13,609 nucleotides of DNA, taken from contig MGQN01000027.1 of NCBI GenBank assembly GCA_001797845.1, positions 7,352-20,960 on the forward strand, given 5' to 3'. The stretch comes from Deltaproteobacteria bacterium RBG_16_44_11. GTDB lineage: Bacteria > Desulfobacterota > Syntrophia > Syntrophales > Smithellaceae. The position numbers and the translations under genes are program-made. The notes under the pieces were generated by a model. That model saw only the letters and a list, made by a program, of their open reading frames with translations. It had not been told where the DNA came from and ran no database searches. Below are positions 1 to 6,912 of the stretch, piece by piece (position 1 is the first letter of the stretch; the number at the start of each line of letters is the position of its first letter).

Positions 1-438
1 ATTCTGACGCTGGTGGAAAAAGCCCAAGCTTCAATTGATGAAAAAGAAGCCCTGCAACTGCAAAAAAAAATAAAAAAAAACGAATTCAGCCTTTACGATT
101 TTCGTACTCAATTGAACCAAATAAAAAAAATGGGACCTCTTGGCGATATTTTAGCAATGATTCCCGGTCTGGGGAAGGTCAAAGCCCTTAAAAACGCGCA
201 ACCAGATGATCGAGAACTCATAAAAATAATGGCTATTATCGATTCCATGACACCGCAAGAACGCTTAAATTACCGGATAATAGATGGGAAGAGGAGAAAA
301 AGAATCGCCTCGGGAAGCGGCACTTCGGTTCAGGATGTAAACAGGATGTTGAAGAATTACGCGGAAATAAAAAAATATATGTCGAAATTTAATCAAAAAG
401 ATTCTTTAAAATCAATAGTGAGGAATTTTAGCTTTTAA
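1..438 (+). CDS. ffh: Signal recognition particle protein Ffh, C-terminal part (5' end outside window)
   Basis: This is the M domain of Ffh, the GTPase that with 4.5S RNA binds signal sequences of nascent membrane and secreted proteins and delivers ribosomes to FtsY at the inner membrane. The frame is open from base 1 (I-L-T-L-V-E-K-A-Q), matching the junction after the GTPase domain; the GTG at 13 is internal, not the start. Family marks visible here are GPLGDILAMIPG (the flexible finger loop), SMTPQERLN, and RRKRIASGSGTSVQDVN, which is the 4.5S RNA-binding helix-turn-helix with the conserved R-K-R-I-A-x-G-S-G-T. The NG GTPase domain is outside the window. The tail is short and not especially rich in methionine. 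It lies 70 bases before rpsP, a common arrangement. Confidence 0.97.
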   Translation: MLTLVEKAQASIDEKEALQLQKKIKKNEFSLYDFRTQLNQIKKMGPLGDILAMIPGLGKVKALKNAQPDDRELIKIMAIIDSMTPQERLNYRIIDGKRRKRIASGSGTSVQDVNRMLKNYAEIKKYMSKFNQKDSLKSIVRNFSF

Positions 439-508
439 AATATTAAAATCTATGCTAAATAATAAATTCGATTTAAATTATTATTTAAGGAGGTTATATT
501 TAAAATAA

Positions 509-763
509 ATGGCGGTTAAAATTCGATTAACTCGTATGGGCGCGAAAAGTAAGCCGTTTTATCGTATTGTGGCGGCGGATACTGATTTCCCCAGAGATGG
601 AAGATTCTTGGAAATTCTAGGCAATTATGATCCTAAAAAAAACCCGGCAGAAATTACCTTAAAAGAAGATCGTGTGCGCGACTGGTTGTCAAAAGGAGCT
701 AAAGCAACACTGACCGTCGCCAGTCTGCTGAAAACAAAAGGAATACAAGCTAGCGTTAAATAA
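509..763 (+). CDS. rpsP: 30S ribosomal protein S16
   Basis: S16 is a small primary binder of 16S rRNA in the 30S body, needed for assembly. The 84-residue length is normal and the N-terminus M-A-V-K-I-R-L-T-R-M-G, followed by KPFYRIVAAD and PRDGRFLEILGNYDP, is diagnostic. The ATG at 509 has an AAGGAGG at 487-493, a strong ribosome binding site but about 15 bases away, which is longer than usual. No other start fits the conserved N-terminus. It opens the rpsP-khpA-rimM-trmD-rplS cluster. The 129 bases between it and khpA are AT-rich, and I see no clear terminator there. Confidence 0.98.
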   Translation: MAVKIRLTRMGAKSKPFYRIVAADTDFPRDGRFLEILGNYDPKKNPAEITLKEDRVRDWLSKGAKATLTVASLLKTKGIQASVK

Positions 764-892
764 ATAGTAATATCGATAACTTATTTAATTAAAAGAATAA
801 TATTTTATTTAAAAGCATCGCCTAAACTAGAAAGTTATAATTGAAAGAATGGTTTCCCAAAGAATTAATCAAAATCAGTGGAGGTTATGACG

Positions 893-1123
893 ATGAAAGA
901 GTTGATCAAGTACATAGCTCAGTCTTTGGTAGATACTCCGGACAAGGTTGAAGTTACTGAGGTTGTCGGCGAGCAAACATCTGTGATTGAATTGCGTGTA
1001 GCAAAGGAAGATTTAGGTAAAGTTATCGGAAAGCAGGGCAGAACCGCCAAAGCGATCAGGACCATTTTAAGCGCGGCTTCCGCTAAGCTTCATAAACGTT
1101 CCGTTTTGGAAATTATTGAATAA
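893..1123 (+). CDS. khpA: KH-domain RNA-binding protein KhpA
   Basis: Small single-KH-domain protein (76 residues from this start). The family binds RNA, often pairs with KhpB/EloR, and is regularly encoded between rpsP and rimM. The KH signature is clear: V-I-G-K-Q-G-R-T-A, with the GxxG loop as G-K-Q-G, then a helix and the closing strand L-E-I-I-E. Start choice: GTG 878, ATG 887 and ATG 893 are in frame. The GGAGG at 880-884 lies 8 bases before ATG 893, overlaps the GTG and is too close to ATG 887. M-K-E-L-I-K-Y-I-A is also the usual family N-terminus, so 893 is preferred. The stop codon lies 7 bases before the rimM start, suggesting coupling. Its exact RNA targets cannot be read from sequence. 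Confidence 0.93.
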   Translation: MKELIKYIAQSLVDTPDKVEVTEVVGEQTSVIELRVAKEDLGKVIGKQGRTAKAIRTILSAASAKLHKRSVLEIIE

Positions 1124-1130
1124 AACGGAA

Positions 1131-1634
1131 ATGAATTTATTTGCGATTGGGCAGATCGTAAAGACTCGCGGTATACGGGGCTGTTTAAAAGCCGTTTCTT
1201 ACGCCCAGACGCTGAATATTTTTACCGGTCTTAAAGATATCTATATTGAAAAGAAAGCCGGGCAAAAAGATAAATATACCATCAGAAAAATCGATATAAC
1301 CGGTAAATTTCTGTTTATCGAAATAGAAGGAATCACCAATATAGAATTGGCAGGGCAGTTAGTCGGCGGCACTATTTTTTTGCCGAAAGAGATGATGCCG
1401 GAATTGCCGGAAGGCGAATATTATTGGCAAGATATTATCGGACTCAGTGTAGTAGGCGAGAATGGCGAAAACTTAGGTAAAGTAGAATCGATTTTCCCTA
1501 CGGGAAGTAATGATGTTTATGTTTGTAAAGGGAGCCACAGAGAGATACTTCTTCCGGCGACTGCCGACGTTATAAAGAAAATAGACATCCAAAGACGCGT
1601 CATGGAAGTCAAATTGCCAAAAGGACTATTATAA
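1131..1634 (+). CDS. rimM: Ribosome maturation factor RimM
   Basis: RimM binds S19 and assists assembly of the 30S head. From ATG 1131 the protein is 167 residues, close to the family norm. The N-terminal barrel begins F-A-I-G-Q-I-V-K-T-R-G-I-R-G, the family hallmark. The C-terminal PRC barrel begins at PEGEYYWQDIIGL, and the protein ends K-L-P-K-G-L-L as is typical. A TTG at 1116, inside the end of khpA, would add five residues; ATG 1131 fits homologues better, although no strong ribosome binding site precedes it, so translation may be coupled to khpA. It is followed after 4 bases by trmD. Confidence 0.96.
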   Translation: MNLFAIGQIVKTRGIRGCLKAVSYAQTLNIFTGLKDIYIEKKAGQKDKYTIRKIDITGKFLFIEIEGITNIELAGQLVGGTIFLPKEMMPELPEGEYYWQDIIGLSVVGENGENLGKVESIFPTGSNDVYVCKGSHREILLPATADVIKKIDIQRRVMEVKLPKGLL

Positions 1635-1638
1635 ATTA

Positions 1639-2373
1639 ATGAGATTTGATGTCCTTTCCATTTTTCCCGAGATGCTTCAATCTCCCCTCAATTATAGCTT
1701 GTTGAAAAAAGCCCAGGAAAAAGGGTTAATTCGCATTTGCTTGCACGATATTCGCCATTGGGCGGAAGATAAGCACAAAATGACCGATGACGCTCCCTAT
1801 GGCAGCGGATGCGGCATGGTGATGAAAGTTGAACCGGTGGAAAGGGCGCTGGCGGAGATAAAAGATACCAAGCTAAATCCCCTTGTTGTGTTGATGACGC
1901 CGCAGGGAGAAATATTTAACCAAAAAATCGCGTCCCAGCTTACCCGGGAGAGGCAAATAATCATTATTTGCGGAAGATACGAAGGTGTTGACGAAAGAAT
2001 TCGGGAGCATTTAGCCGATCGGGAAATATCAATCGGCGATTATATTTTAACCGGCGGCGAGCCATCCGCGCTGGTTTTAATTGACGCAGTTTCCCGTCTG
2101 CTTCCAGGTGTTTTGGGCAATGATAATTCGGCTTTCAGCGAGTCTTTTTCGCAGGGTCTTTTGGAATATCCCCAATATACCAGACCGGCTGAGTATAAAG
2201 GATGGAAAGTTCCGGAAATTTTACTTTCCGGAAACCATGCCCAAATCGAAAGCTGGCGCAAACGGAAATCGTTAGAAAGAACTTATCAGCGAAGGCCGGA
2301 TTTGCTGGGAAAAGCCGAACTTTCCGCGGAAGATAGAGAATATCTGCAAAAAATCAAGCTCGAAGACATTTAA
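1639..2373 (+). CDS. trmD: tRNA (guanine37-N1)-methyltransferase TrmD
   Basis: TrmD is a dimeric SPOUT-class methyltransferase that makes m1G37 in tRNAs reading CNN and some other codons, which prevents +1 frameshifting. The 244-residue length is normal. Visible motifs are the N-terminal M-R-F-D-V-L-S-I-F-P-E-M, D-D-A-P-Y-G-S-G-C-G-M-V-M-K, CGRYEGVDER, SIGDYILTGGE and LLSGNH of the trefoil knot, and SWRKRKSLERTYQRRPDLL at the tRNA-binding C-terminus. The conserved Arg of the active site is R153. The position that aligns with the general-base Asp169 of Haemophilus influenzae TrmD appears to be Glu168, a conservative change. A possible ribosome binding site AAAGGA lies inside the end of rimM (1620-1625). 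The gene is part of the rimM-trmD-rplS cluster. Confidence 0.97.
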   Translation: MRFDVLSIFPEMLQSPLNYSLLKKAQEKGLIRICLHDIRHWAEDKHKMTDDAPYGSGCGMVMKVEPVERALAEIKDTKLNPLVVLMTPQGEIFNQKIASQLTRERQIIIICGRYEGVDERIREHLADREISIGDYILTGGEPSALVLIDAVSRLLPGVLGNDNSAFSESFSQGLLEYPQYTRPAEYKGWKVPEILLSGNHAQIESWRKRKSLERTYQRRPDLLGKAELSAEDREYLQKIKLEDI

Positions 2374-2459
2374 ATCCTTGATTTTTACTATTGTTTGCGG
2401 TAGTTAAACAAAATTTTTGTGAAGAAATTTTATTCACGTTTATCAAATAAAAAACGTTT

Positions 2460-3011
2460 ATGCTTTACGTGGCTCTTTTACATTATCCAGTTTACAATAA
2501 AGAAGGCCGGGTTGTAACGACGGCTATCGCGAATATGGATATTCACGATATCGCCAGAGCCTCAAGAACTTACGGTATAAAATGTTTTTATATCGTCAAT
2601 CCTGTACCGGCGCAAAGGAATTTCGCTCGCGAAATTATTCGCCACTGGAGGGAAGGTTACGGGGCAGGTTTCAATTTATTCCGGAAAGAAGCATTTGAAC
2701 TTATCGGAATCAAGAAAGACCTTGATGAAGTTTTGACGGAAATTAAAAGTGAAACCGGATGTAAGCCGAAAACAATTGTTACCGGCGCGAACCTAAAAGA
2801 GAGACTTTTGACGTTTGGGGAACTCAAAAATATTTTAAGAAATGATGATTTGCCTTATCTGTTGATTTTTGGTACAGGTTCAGGAATAGCGGACGAGGTA
2901 GTAAAAAAAGCTGACTTCCGGCTGGAGCCGATAAAGGGAGTTAGAGATTATAATCATCTGGCGGTACGTTCGGCGGTGGCTATTATTTTAGATAGAATTA
3001 CAAGTAATTAG
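2460..3011 (+). CDS. SAM-dependent RNA methyltransferase, SPOUT superfamily (PF09936-like)
   Basis: A 183-residue protein of the family often found between trmD and rplS in Desulfobacterota and annotated as an SAM-dependent RNA methyltransferase; the substrate is not known to me. Recognisable segments are the N-terminus M-L-Y-V-A-L-L-H-Y-P-V-Y-N-K, the segment T-T-A-I-A-N-M-D-I-H-D-I-A-R, LLIFGTGSGIADEV (probable cofactor loop) and GVRDYNHLAVRSAVAIILDR (knot helix). The start is secure: a TAA in frame at 2448-2450 is only nine bases upstream, and ATG 2460 is the first start after it. No clear ribosome binding site is seen. It lies 86 bases after trmD and 43 before rplS, so it probably belongs to the same transcript. 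Location suggests a tRNA or rRNA substrate, but that is inference. Confidence 0.88.
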   Translation: MLYVALLHYPVYNKEGRVVTTAIANMDIHDIARASRTYGIKCFYIVNPVPAQRNFAREIIRHWREGYGAGFNLFRKEAFELIGIKKDLDEVLTEIKSETGCKPKTIVTGANLKERLLTFGELKNILRNDDLPYLLIFGTGSGIADEVVKKADFRLEPIKGVRDYNHLAVRSAVAIILDRITSN

Positions 3012-3054
3012 AACATGTTAATATATAAGAAGATCAGGCAGGAGGAAGTTATAG

Positions 3055-3405
3055 ATGAATATTCTGGAAATGATTGAAAAAGAACAAATGAGAGGCGATA
3101 TTCCCGGTTTCAAAACGGGTGATACACTAAAAGTATATGTGCGTATTATCGAGGGTCAAAAGCAGAGAATCCAAGCTTTTGAAGGAGTTGTCATCCGCAA
3201 GCGAAGCAGCAACAGCCGGGCTAATTTCACGGTTAGAAAAGTCTCTTACGGTGTTGGTGTGGAAAGGACATTCCCTCTTCATTCTCCCATTATTGACCGG
3301 ATTGAAGTAGTGAGTCGCGGGAAGGTGCGCCGCTCACGTCTTTATTATTTGAGGACATTAAAAGGCAAAAAAGCGAGAATTAAAGAAGAGACAAATAGCA
3401 ACTAA
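3055..3405 (+). CDS. rplS: 50S ribosomal protein L19
   Basis: L19 sits at the 30S-50S interface and helps form an intersubunit bridge. The 116-residue length is normal. Diagnostic stretches are PGFKTGDTLKVYVRI, IQAFEGVVIRKR, GVGVERTFPLHSP and the closing K-V-R-R-S-R-L-Y-Y-L-R-T-L-K-G-K-K-A-R-I. A strong ribosome binding site AGGAGGAAG at 3040-3048 lies six bases before the ATG, the best in this block and consistent with a high translation demand. It is followed by rnhB after a short gap, the usual order. Confidence 0.98.
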   Translation: MNILEMIEKEQMRGDIPGFKTGDTLKVYVRIIEGQKQRIQAFEGVVIRKRSSNSRANFTVRKVSYGVGVERTFPLHSPIIDRIEVVSRGKVRRSRLYYLRTLKGKKARIKEETNSN

Positions 3406-3451
3406 TATTTGATAAGTTTTCCAATAATTGTTGTCCTCTGGTTTTTCACCC

Positions 3452-4072
3452 ATGGACACTTTTGAAAAGATTGCACATCTTGAAGGATACAAGTGCATTG
3501 CGGGAGTTGACGAAGCAGGCCGAGGTCCACTTGCTGGACCTGTTGTTGCCGCCGCAGTTATTTTTCAGCTCAGTTATATAAATCCGGAGATTAACGATTC
3601 CAAAAAGCTTTCCGCACGCCAGAGAGAAAAACTCTACGAAATAATTACAAGAGAAGCAATAGCTGTCGGTGTAGGAGTTGCCGATGCCGAGATAATTGAT
3701 AAAGTCAACATCCTACAAGCGACTTTTTTGGCCATGCGTGAAGCGGTACTTGAGCTTTCTACTCCGCCAGATTATCTTTTAATAGATGGTCTGCATTGTA
3801 TCGCTCTTCAAATACCTCAAAAACCATTGGTAAAAGGAGATACTCTCAGCATCTCCATTGCCGCGGCGTCTATTATCGCCAAAGTGTTCCGCGACCGAAT
3901 TATGGAAATATATCACCGTCAATTTCCGCAATATAATTTTTTACGAAATAAGGGTTACGGAACAAAAGAACATTGCCGAGCTATCGAACAATTCGGCATG
4001 TGTAAAATTCATCGTAAATCATTTCATATTAAAAAGTTTAATTTAAAGCAGACTACACTGGACTTGTTTTAA
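3452..4072 (+). CDS. rnhB: Ribonuclease HII
   Basis: RNase HII cuts RNA in RNA-DNA hybrids, including single ribonucleotides left in DNA, using Mg or Mn ions. It is about 206 residues from ATG 3452. The acidic catalytic set is visible: Asp-Glu in the early G-V-D-E-A-G-R-G-P-L-A-G-P motif, Asp in L-L-I-D-G-L, and Asp in A-K-V-F-R-D-R. Also typical are DSKKLSARQREKLYE, GYGTKEH and H-R-K-S-F. A TTG at 3428 would add eight residues not typical of the family, so ATG 3452 is preferred; neither has a good ribosome binding site. It lies between rplS and yraN as in many proteobacteria, with its stop six bases before yraN. Confidence 0.96.
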   Translation: MDTFEKIAHLEGYKCIAGVDEAGRGPLAGPVVAAAVIFQLSYINPEINDSKKLSARQREKLYEIITREAIAVGVGVADAEIIDKVNILQATFLAMREAVLELSTPPDYLLIDGLHCIALQIPQKPLVKGDTLSISIAAASIIAKVFRDRIMEIYHRQFPQYNFLRNKGYGTKEHCRAIEQFGMCKIHRKSFHIKKFNLKQTTLDLF

Positions 4073-4077
4073 AACAA

Positions 4078-4452
4078 ATGAAAGACATAACAAGAATCAC
4101 AACTGGAAAAGAAGGAGAGAAAATCGCCGCCGCTTTTTTGAAAAAAAATGGTTACCGGATAAGTGATATTAATTTTCGCTGTCCTTTGGGAGAAGTAGAT
4201 ATAGTGGCACGGGAAAATAAAGAAATTGTTTTTGTTGAAGTAAAAACAAGAAAATCAAACAAATTAGGTTATCCCGAGCAAGCGGTGGGAATGAGAAAAC
4301 AAAAGAAAATGTCCCAGCTGGCGCTTTGGTATCTGCAAAAAAGAAAAATTGCCGATGTTGCCGCGCGTTTTGATGTGGTGGCGATAACCCTGTGTCCTGA
4401 AGGAGACGATATCAAGTTAATCAAAAACGCTTTTGATTTTATCGGAACTTAA
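4078..4452 (+). CDS. yraN: YraN family protein (UPF0102), predicted nuclease-fold
   Basis: A 124-residue member of the UPF0102/YraN family, which has an endonuclease-like fold; its role is not established. The PD-(D/E)xK-type core can be seen as G-E-V-D-I-V-A followed by F-V-E-V-K-T-R, giving Asp, Glu and Lys in the expected order. The N-terminal helix has the family pattern G-K-E-G-E-K-I-A-A-A-F-L and the later stretch Q-A-V-G-M-R-K-Q-K-K is also typical. It starts six bases after rnhB with no ribosome binding site, so it is probably translationally coupled. Its stop (4450-4452) overlaps the stop of the minus-strand ugd gene (4449-4451), giving a four-base tail-to-tail overlap with no terminator visible between them. 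Confidence 0.94.
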   Translation: MKDITRITTGKEGEKIAAAFLKKNGYRISDINFRCPLGEVDIVARENKEIVFVEVKTRKSNKLGYPEQAVGMRKQKKMSQLALWYLQKRKIADVAARFDVVAITLCPEGDDIKLIKNAFDFIGT

Positions 4453-5843
4453 TCATTTTGTATAATGTTTAAATGGCTCAATGCAGGTTTGCCGATAGGA
4501 TAGACGTTGAAACCGATATTAAAACACTTCTTATGGTCGATAACATTGCGGCCGTCAAAAAGAAAAGCCGGTTTGACCATGAGTTTGAAAATTTTACGAA
4601 AATCTAATTTTCTATATAAATCCCAATCGGTAAGGATGGCAATTGCGTGGCAGCCGGAGGCGGCACGATAAGGGTCTTGGACGTATTTTACGCTGCCTTT
4701 TACATCTTCCAAATCAATTGCGGCGTTTTTCAATGCCTGGGGATCGGATATAATGACTTCAGCGTGTTCCGAAAGCAATTTACGGGTAATATAAATTGCC
4801 GGACTTTCCCGAGTGTCACCGGTATTGGCTTTAAAAGCAAATCCTAAAATGCAGATCTTTTTACCGGCCAGCGTGTTAAACATACTGCCCAGGATGTTAT
4901 TGATGAAACGGTCTTGTTGATACTCATTGATTTTTACTACACTTTCCCAATAATCAGCTACTTCCTGAAGTCCGTAGTAGCTGCATAAATAAACGAGATT
5001 TAAAATATCTTTTTTGAAGCAGGAGCCACCGAAGCCGATGCCGGCGTTGAGGAACTTACTGCCTACGCGACTGTCCATTCCCACGGCCTTGGCTACTTCC
5101 GAAATATCAGCATCGGTTTTTTCACATAAAGCGGAAATGGAATTAATAGATGACACACGTTGGGCCAGGAAAGCGTTGGCAACTAATTTGGAGAGCTCGG
5201 CGCTCCAGATATTAGAAGTAATTATTTTTTCTTGCGGAACCCATCTAGCGTAAATTTCTACCAATGTCTGTCGCGCCCTCCAGCCGCTTTTTGTTTCATG
5301 GGAGCCGATAAGCACGCGGTCCGGATTTTCCAAGTCTTTAACCGCCGTACCTTCCGCCAAAAATTCAGGATTGGAAAGAACATCAAATTTAACTTTGCCT
5401 TTTGCCAACATCAGGATTTTTTCCATAGCCGCGGCCGTTTTTACGGGCAGAGTACTTTTTTCAATAACTATTTTCGAAGATTGCGAATTTTCCAGAATTT
5501 GTCTTGCTGTTTTTTCCCAATATTGTAAATCTGCAGCCATGCCTGCGCCTGTGCCGAATGTTTTCGTCGGTGTGTTGACACTGACAAAGATGATGTCGTT
5601 TTCTTTGATTTGCTTTTCAATATCTTTAGAAAAGAATAAATTTTTGCCACGAGTTTTTTTTATAATTTTGTCGAGCCCCGGTTCGTAAATGGGAAGTTCA
5701 TTGGAATTCCATCTATTGATGCGTTCATCGTTTATGTCCACGACAGTAACTTTATAATCCGGGCATTTATAAGCGATCATGGCCATAGAAGGCCCGCCGA
5801 CATAACCCGCTCCAATACAAAGAATTTTCTTTTGAAATTTCAT
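4449..5843 (-). CDS. ugd: UDP-glucose 6-dehydrogenase
   Basis: Oxidises UDP-glucose to UDP-glucuronate with two NAD+, in the cytoplasm. It is 464 residues, nearer the longer animal/plant-type enzyme than the roughly 390-residue E. coli type, and the sequence style agrees. The Rossmann loop G-A-G-Y-V-G is at residues 11-16, NPEFLAEGTAVKDLENPDRV at about 158-177, and the catalytic Cys275 in G-F-G-G-S-C-F-K-K-D. C-terminal landmarks are ILGFAFKANTGDTRESPAI and an I-L-T-D-W segment. A GGAGG lies about 13 bases before the ATG, in the 23-base gap after the decarboxylase gene, so the two form an operon. The product feeds that decarboxylase. Convergent overlap with yraN is noted there. Confidence 0.95.
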   Translation of the reverse strand: MKFQKKILCIGAGYVGGPSMAMIAYKCPDYKVTVVDINDERINRWNSNELPIYEPGLDKIIKKTRGKNLFFSKDIEKQIKENDIIFVSVNTPTKTFGTGAGMAADLQYWEKTARQILENSQSSKIVIEKSTLPVKTAAAMEKILMLAKGKVKFDVLSNPEFLAEGTAVKDLENPDRVLIGSHETKSGWRARQTLVEIYARWVPQEKIITSNIWSAELSKLVANAFLAQRVSSINSISALCEKTDADISEVAKAVGMDSRVGSKFLNAGIGFGGSCFKKDILNLVYLCSYYGLQEVADYWESVVKINEYQQDRFINNILGSMFNTLAGKKICILGFAFKANTGDTRESPAIYITRKLLSEHAEVIISDPQALKNAAIDLEDVKGSVKYVQDPYRAASGCHAIAILTDWDLYRKLDFRKIFKLMVKPAFLFDGRNVIDHKKCFNIGFNVYPIGKPALSHLNIIQND

Positions 5844-5866
5844 TTTATAAGTAACGCCTCCGCGGG

Positions 5867-6811
5867 TTATACATTTATGAGAGCATTTCGAAAGTATTCG
5901 ATGGTCTTGATAAGACCTTTTTCTAAATCCATTTTAGGGCTCCATCCCAGTTTATCTTTGGCCAGAGTGATATCCGGTTTGCGTTGAGTGGGGTCGTCCA
6001 TCGGAAGAGGCTGGTAACTTATCTTCGATGTGCTTTTAGTTAATTTTATGATTTTTTGCGCCAACTCCAGAATGGTAAATTCTTCCGGATTGCCGAGATT
6101 GACCGGCCCGTAAAAATTATCATTGCCGTTCATCATCCGGATTAAACCGTTTACCATATCATCCACGTAACAAAACGACCTTGTTTGAGTACCGTTTCCG
6201 TATACGGTAATATCCTTGCCTTGCAGGGATTGAATGATGAAGTTGCTGACCACCCGGCCGTCTTTGATCGCCATGCGTGGGCCATATGTATTGAAAATAC
6301 GGGCTATTTTTGAATTAACGCCATTTTGCCGGCGGTAATCCATCATCAGACATTCCGCGGCTCTTTTACCTTCGTCATAGCAACTGCGAATGCCCACAGG
6401 ATTAACGCGCCCCCAGTATTTTTCTGTTTGCGGATGAACCTCGGGATCGCCGTAAATTTCAGACGTGGATGCTTGCAAAATTTTTGCTTTCGCTCTTTTG
6501 GCAATACCCAATACGTTGATGACCCCCATGACATTTGTTTTAATTGTTTTAATGGGATTGAGCTGATAATGAACAGGGGAGGCCGGGCAGGCCAGGTTAT
6601 ATATTTCATCCACTTCCAGATAAACAGGATTGATGATATCATGACGAATGAGTTCGAAATGGGGATCATTCAAAAGATGGCTGACATTTTCCTTGGTGCC
6701 TGTATAAAAATTATCCAGACAAACGATATCATTGCCTTCTTGCGCCAGCCTTTCACATAAATGCGAACCTAAAAAGCCGGCGCCGCCGGTAACTAATATT
6801 CTTTTTATCAT
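5867..6811 (-). CDS. UDP-glucuronate decarboxylase (UDP-xylose synthase)
   Basis: Extended short-chain dehydrogenase that converts UDP-glucuronate to UDP-xylose through a 4-keto intermediate, with bound NAD+. It has 314 residues and no N-terminal membrane anchor, so is soluble. Motifs: G-G-A-G-F-L-G at residues 9-15, LDNFYTG, the substrate stretch ACPASPVHYQLNPIKTIKTN, T-S-E-I-Y-G-D-P-E-V-H-P-Q around 116-128 with the characteristic Glu118, Y145-x-x-x-K149 in S-C-Y-D-E-G-K-R, and ARIFNTYGPRM. These separate it from UDP-galactose 4-epimerase. It is first in a two-gene operon with ugd, which supplies its substrate. UDP-xylose or a later product presumably goes to lipopolysaccharide or capsule. 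No strong ribosome binding site or promoter was found in the 101 bases shared with the divergent rsmI. Confidence 0.94.
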   Translation of the reverse strand: MIKRILVTGGAGFLGSHLCERLAQEGNDIVCLDNFYTGTKENVSHLLNDPHFELIRHDIINPVYLEVDEIYNLACPASPVHYQLNPIKTIKTNVMGVINVLGIAKRAKAKILQASTSEIYGDPEVHPQTEKYWGRVNPVGIRSCYDEGKRAAECLMMDYRRQNGVNSKIARIFNTYGPRMAIKDGRVVSNFIIQSLQGKDITVYGNGTQTRSFCYVDDMVNGLIRMMNGNDNFYGPVNLGNPEEFTILELAQKIIKLTKSTSKISYQPLPMDDPTQRKPDITLAKDKLGWSPKMDLEKGLIKTIEYFRNALINV

Positions 6812-6912
6812 ATATATCTGTTATTCATCATGGTATTTTGTTTCATTCTTTGCTATTAAACTTAAACAAACATCAGATGTCAATAATAAAAAATATAATT
6901 TATGAAGGTAAT

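Noticed and set aside
878..892. GTG 878 or ATG 887 as the start of khpA
   Set aside because: The ribosome binding site GGAGG at 880-884 overlaps or lies too close to these; it is correctly spaced for ATG 893.
2040..2261. Minus-strand open frame inside trmD
   Set aside because: Wholly inside a well-supported gene, with no start signal or family-like sequence.
6894..6899. Perfect TATAAT as -10 box for rsmI
   Set aside because: No -35 box at 16-18 bases, and the start of transcription would fall at the ribosome binding site of the preferred ATG.
6838..6912. Upstream extension of rsmI by 25 residues
   Set aside because: The family N-terminus begins just after ATG 6913, which has a ribosome binding site; the extension occupies the promoter region shared with the divergent sugar operon.
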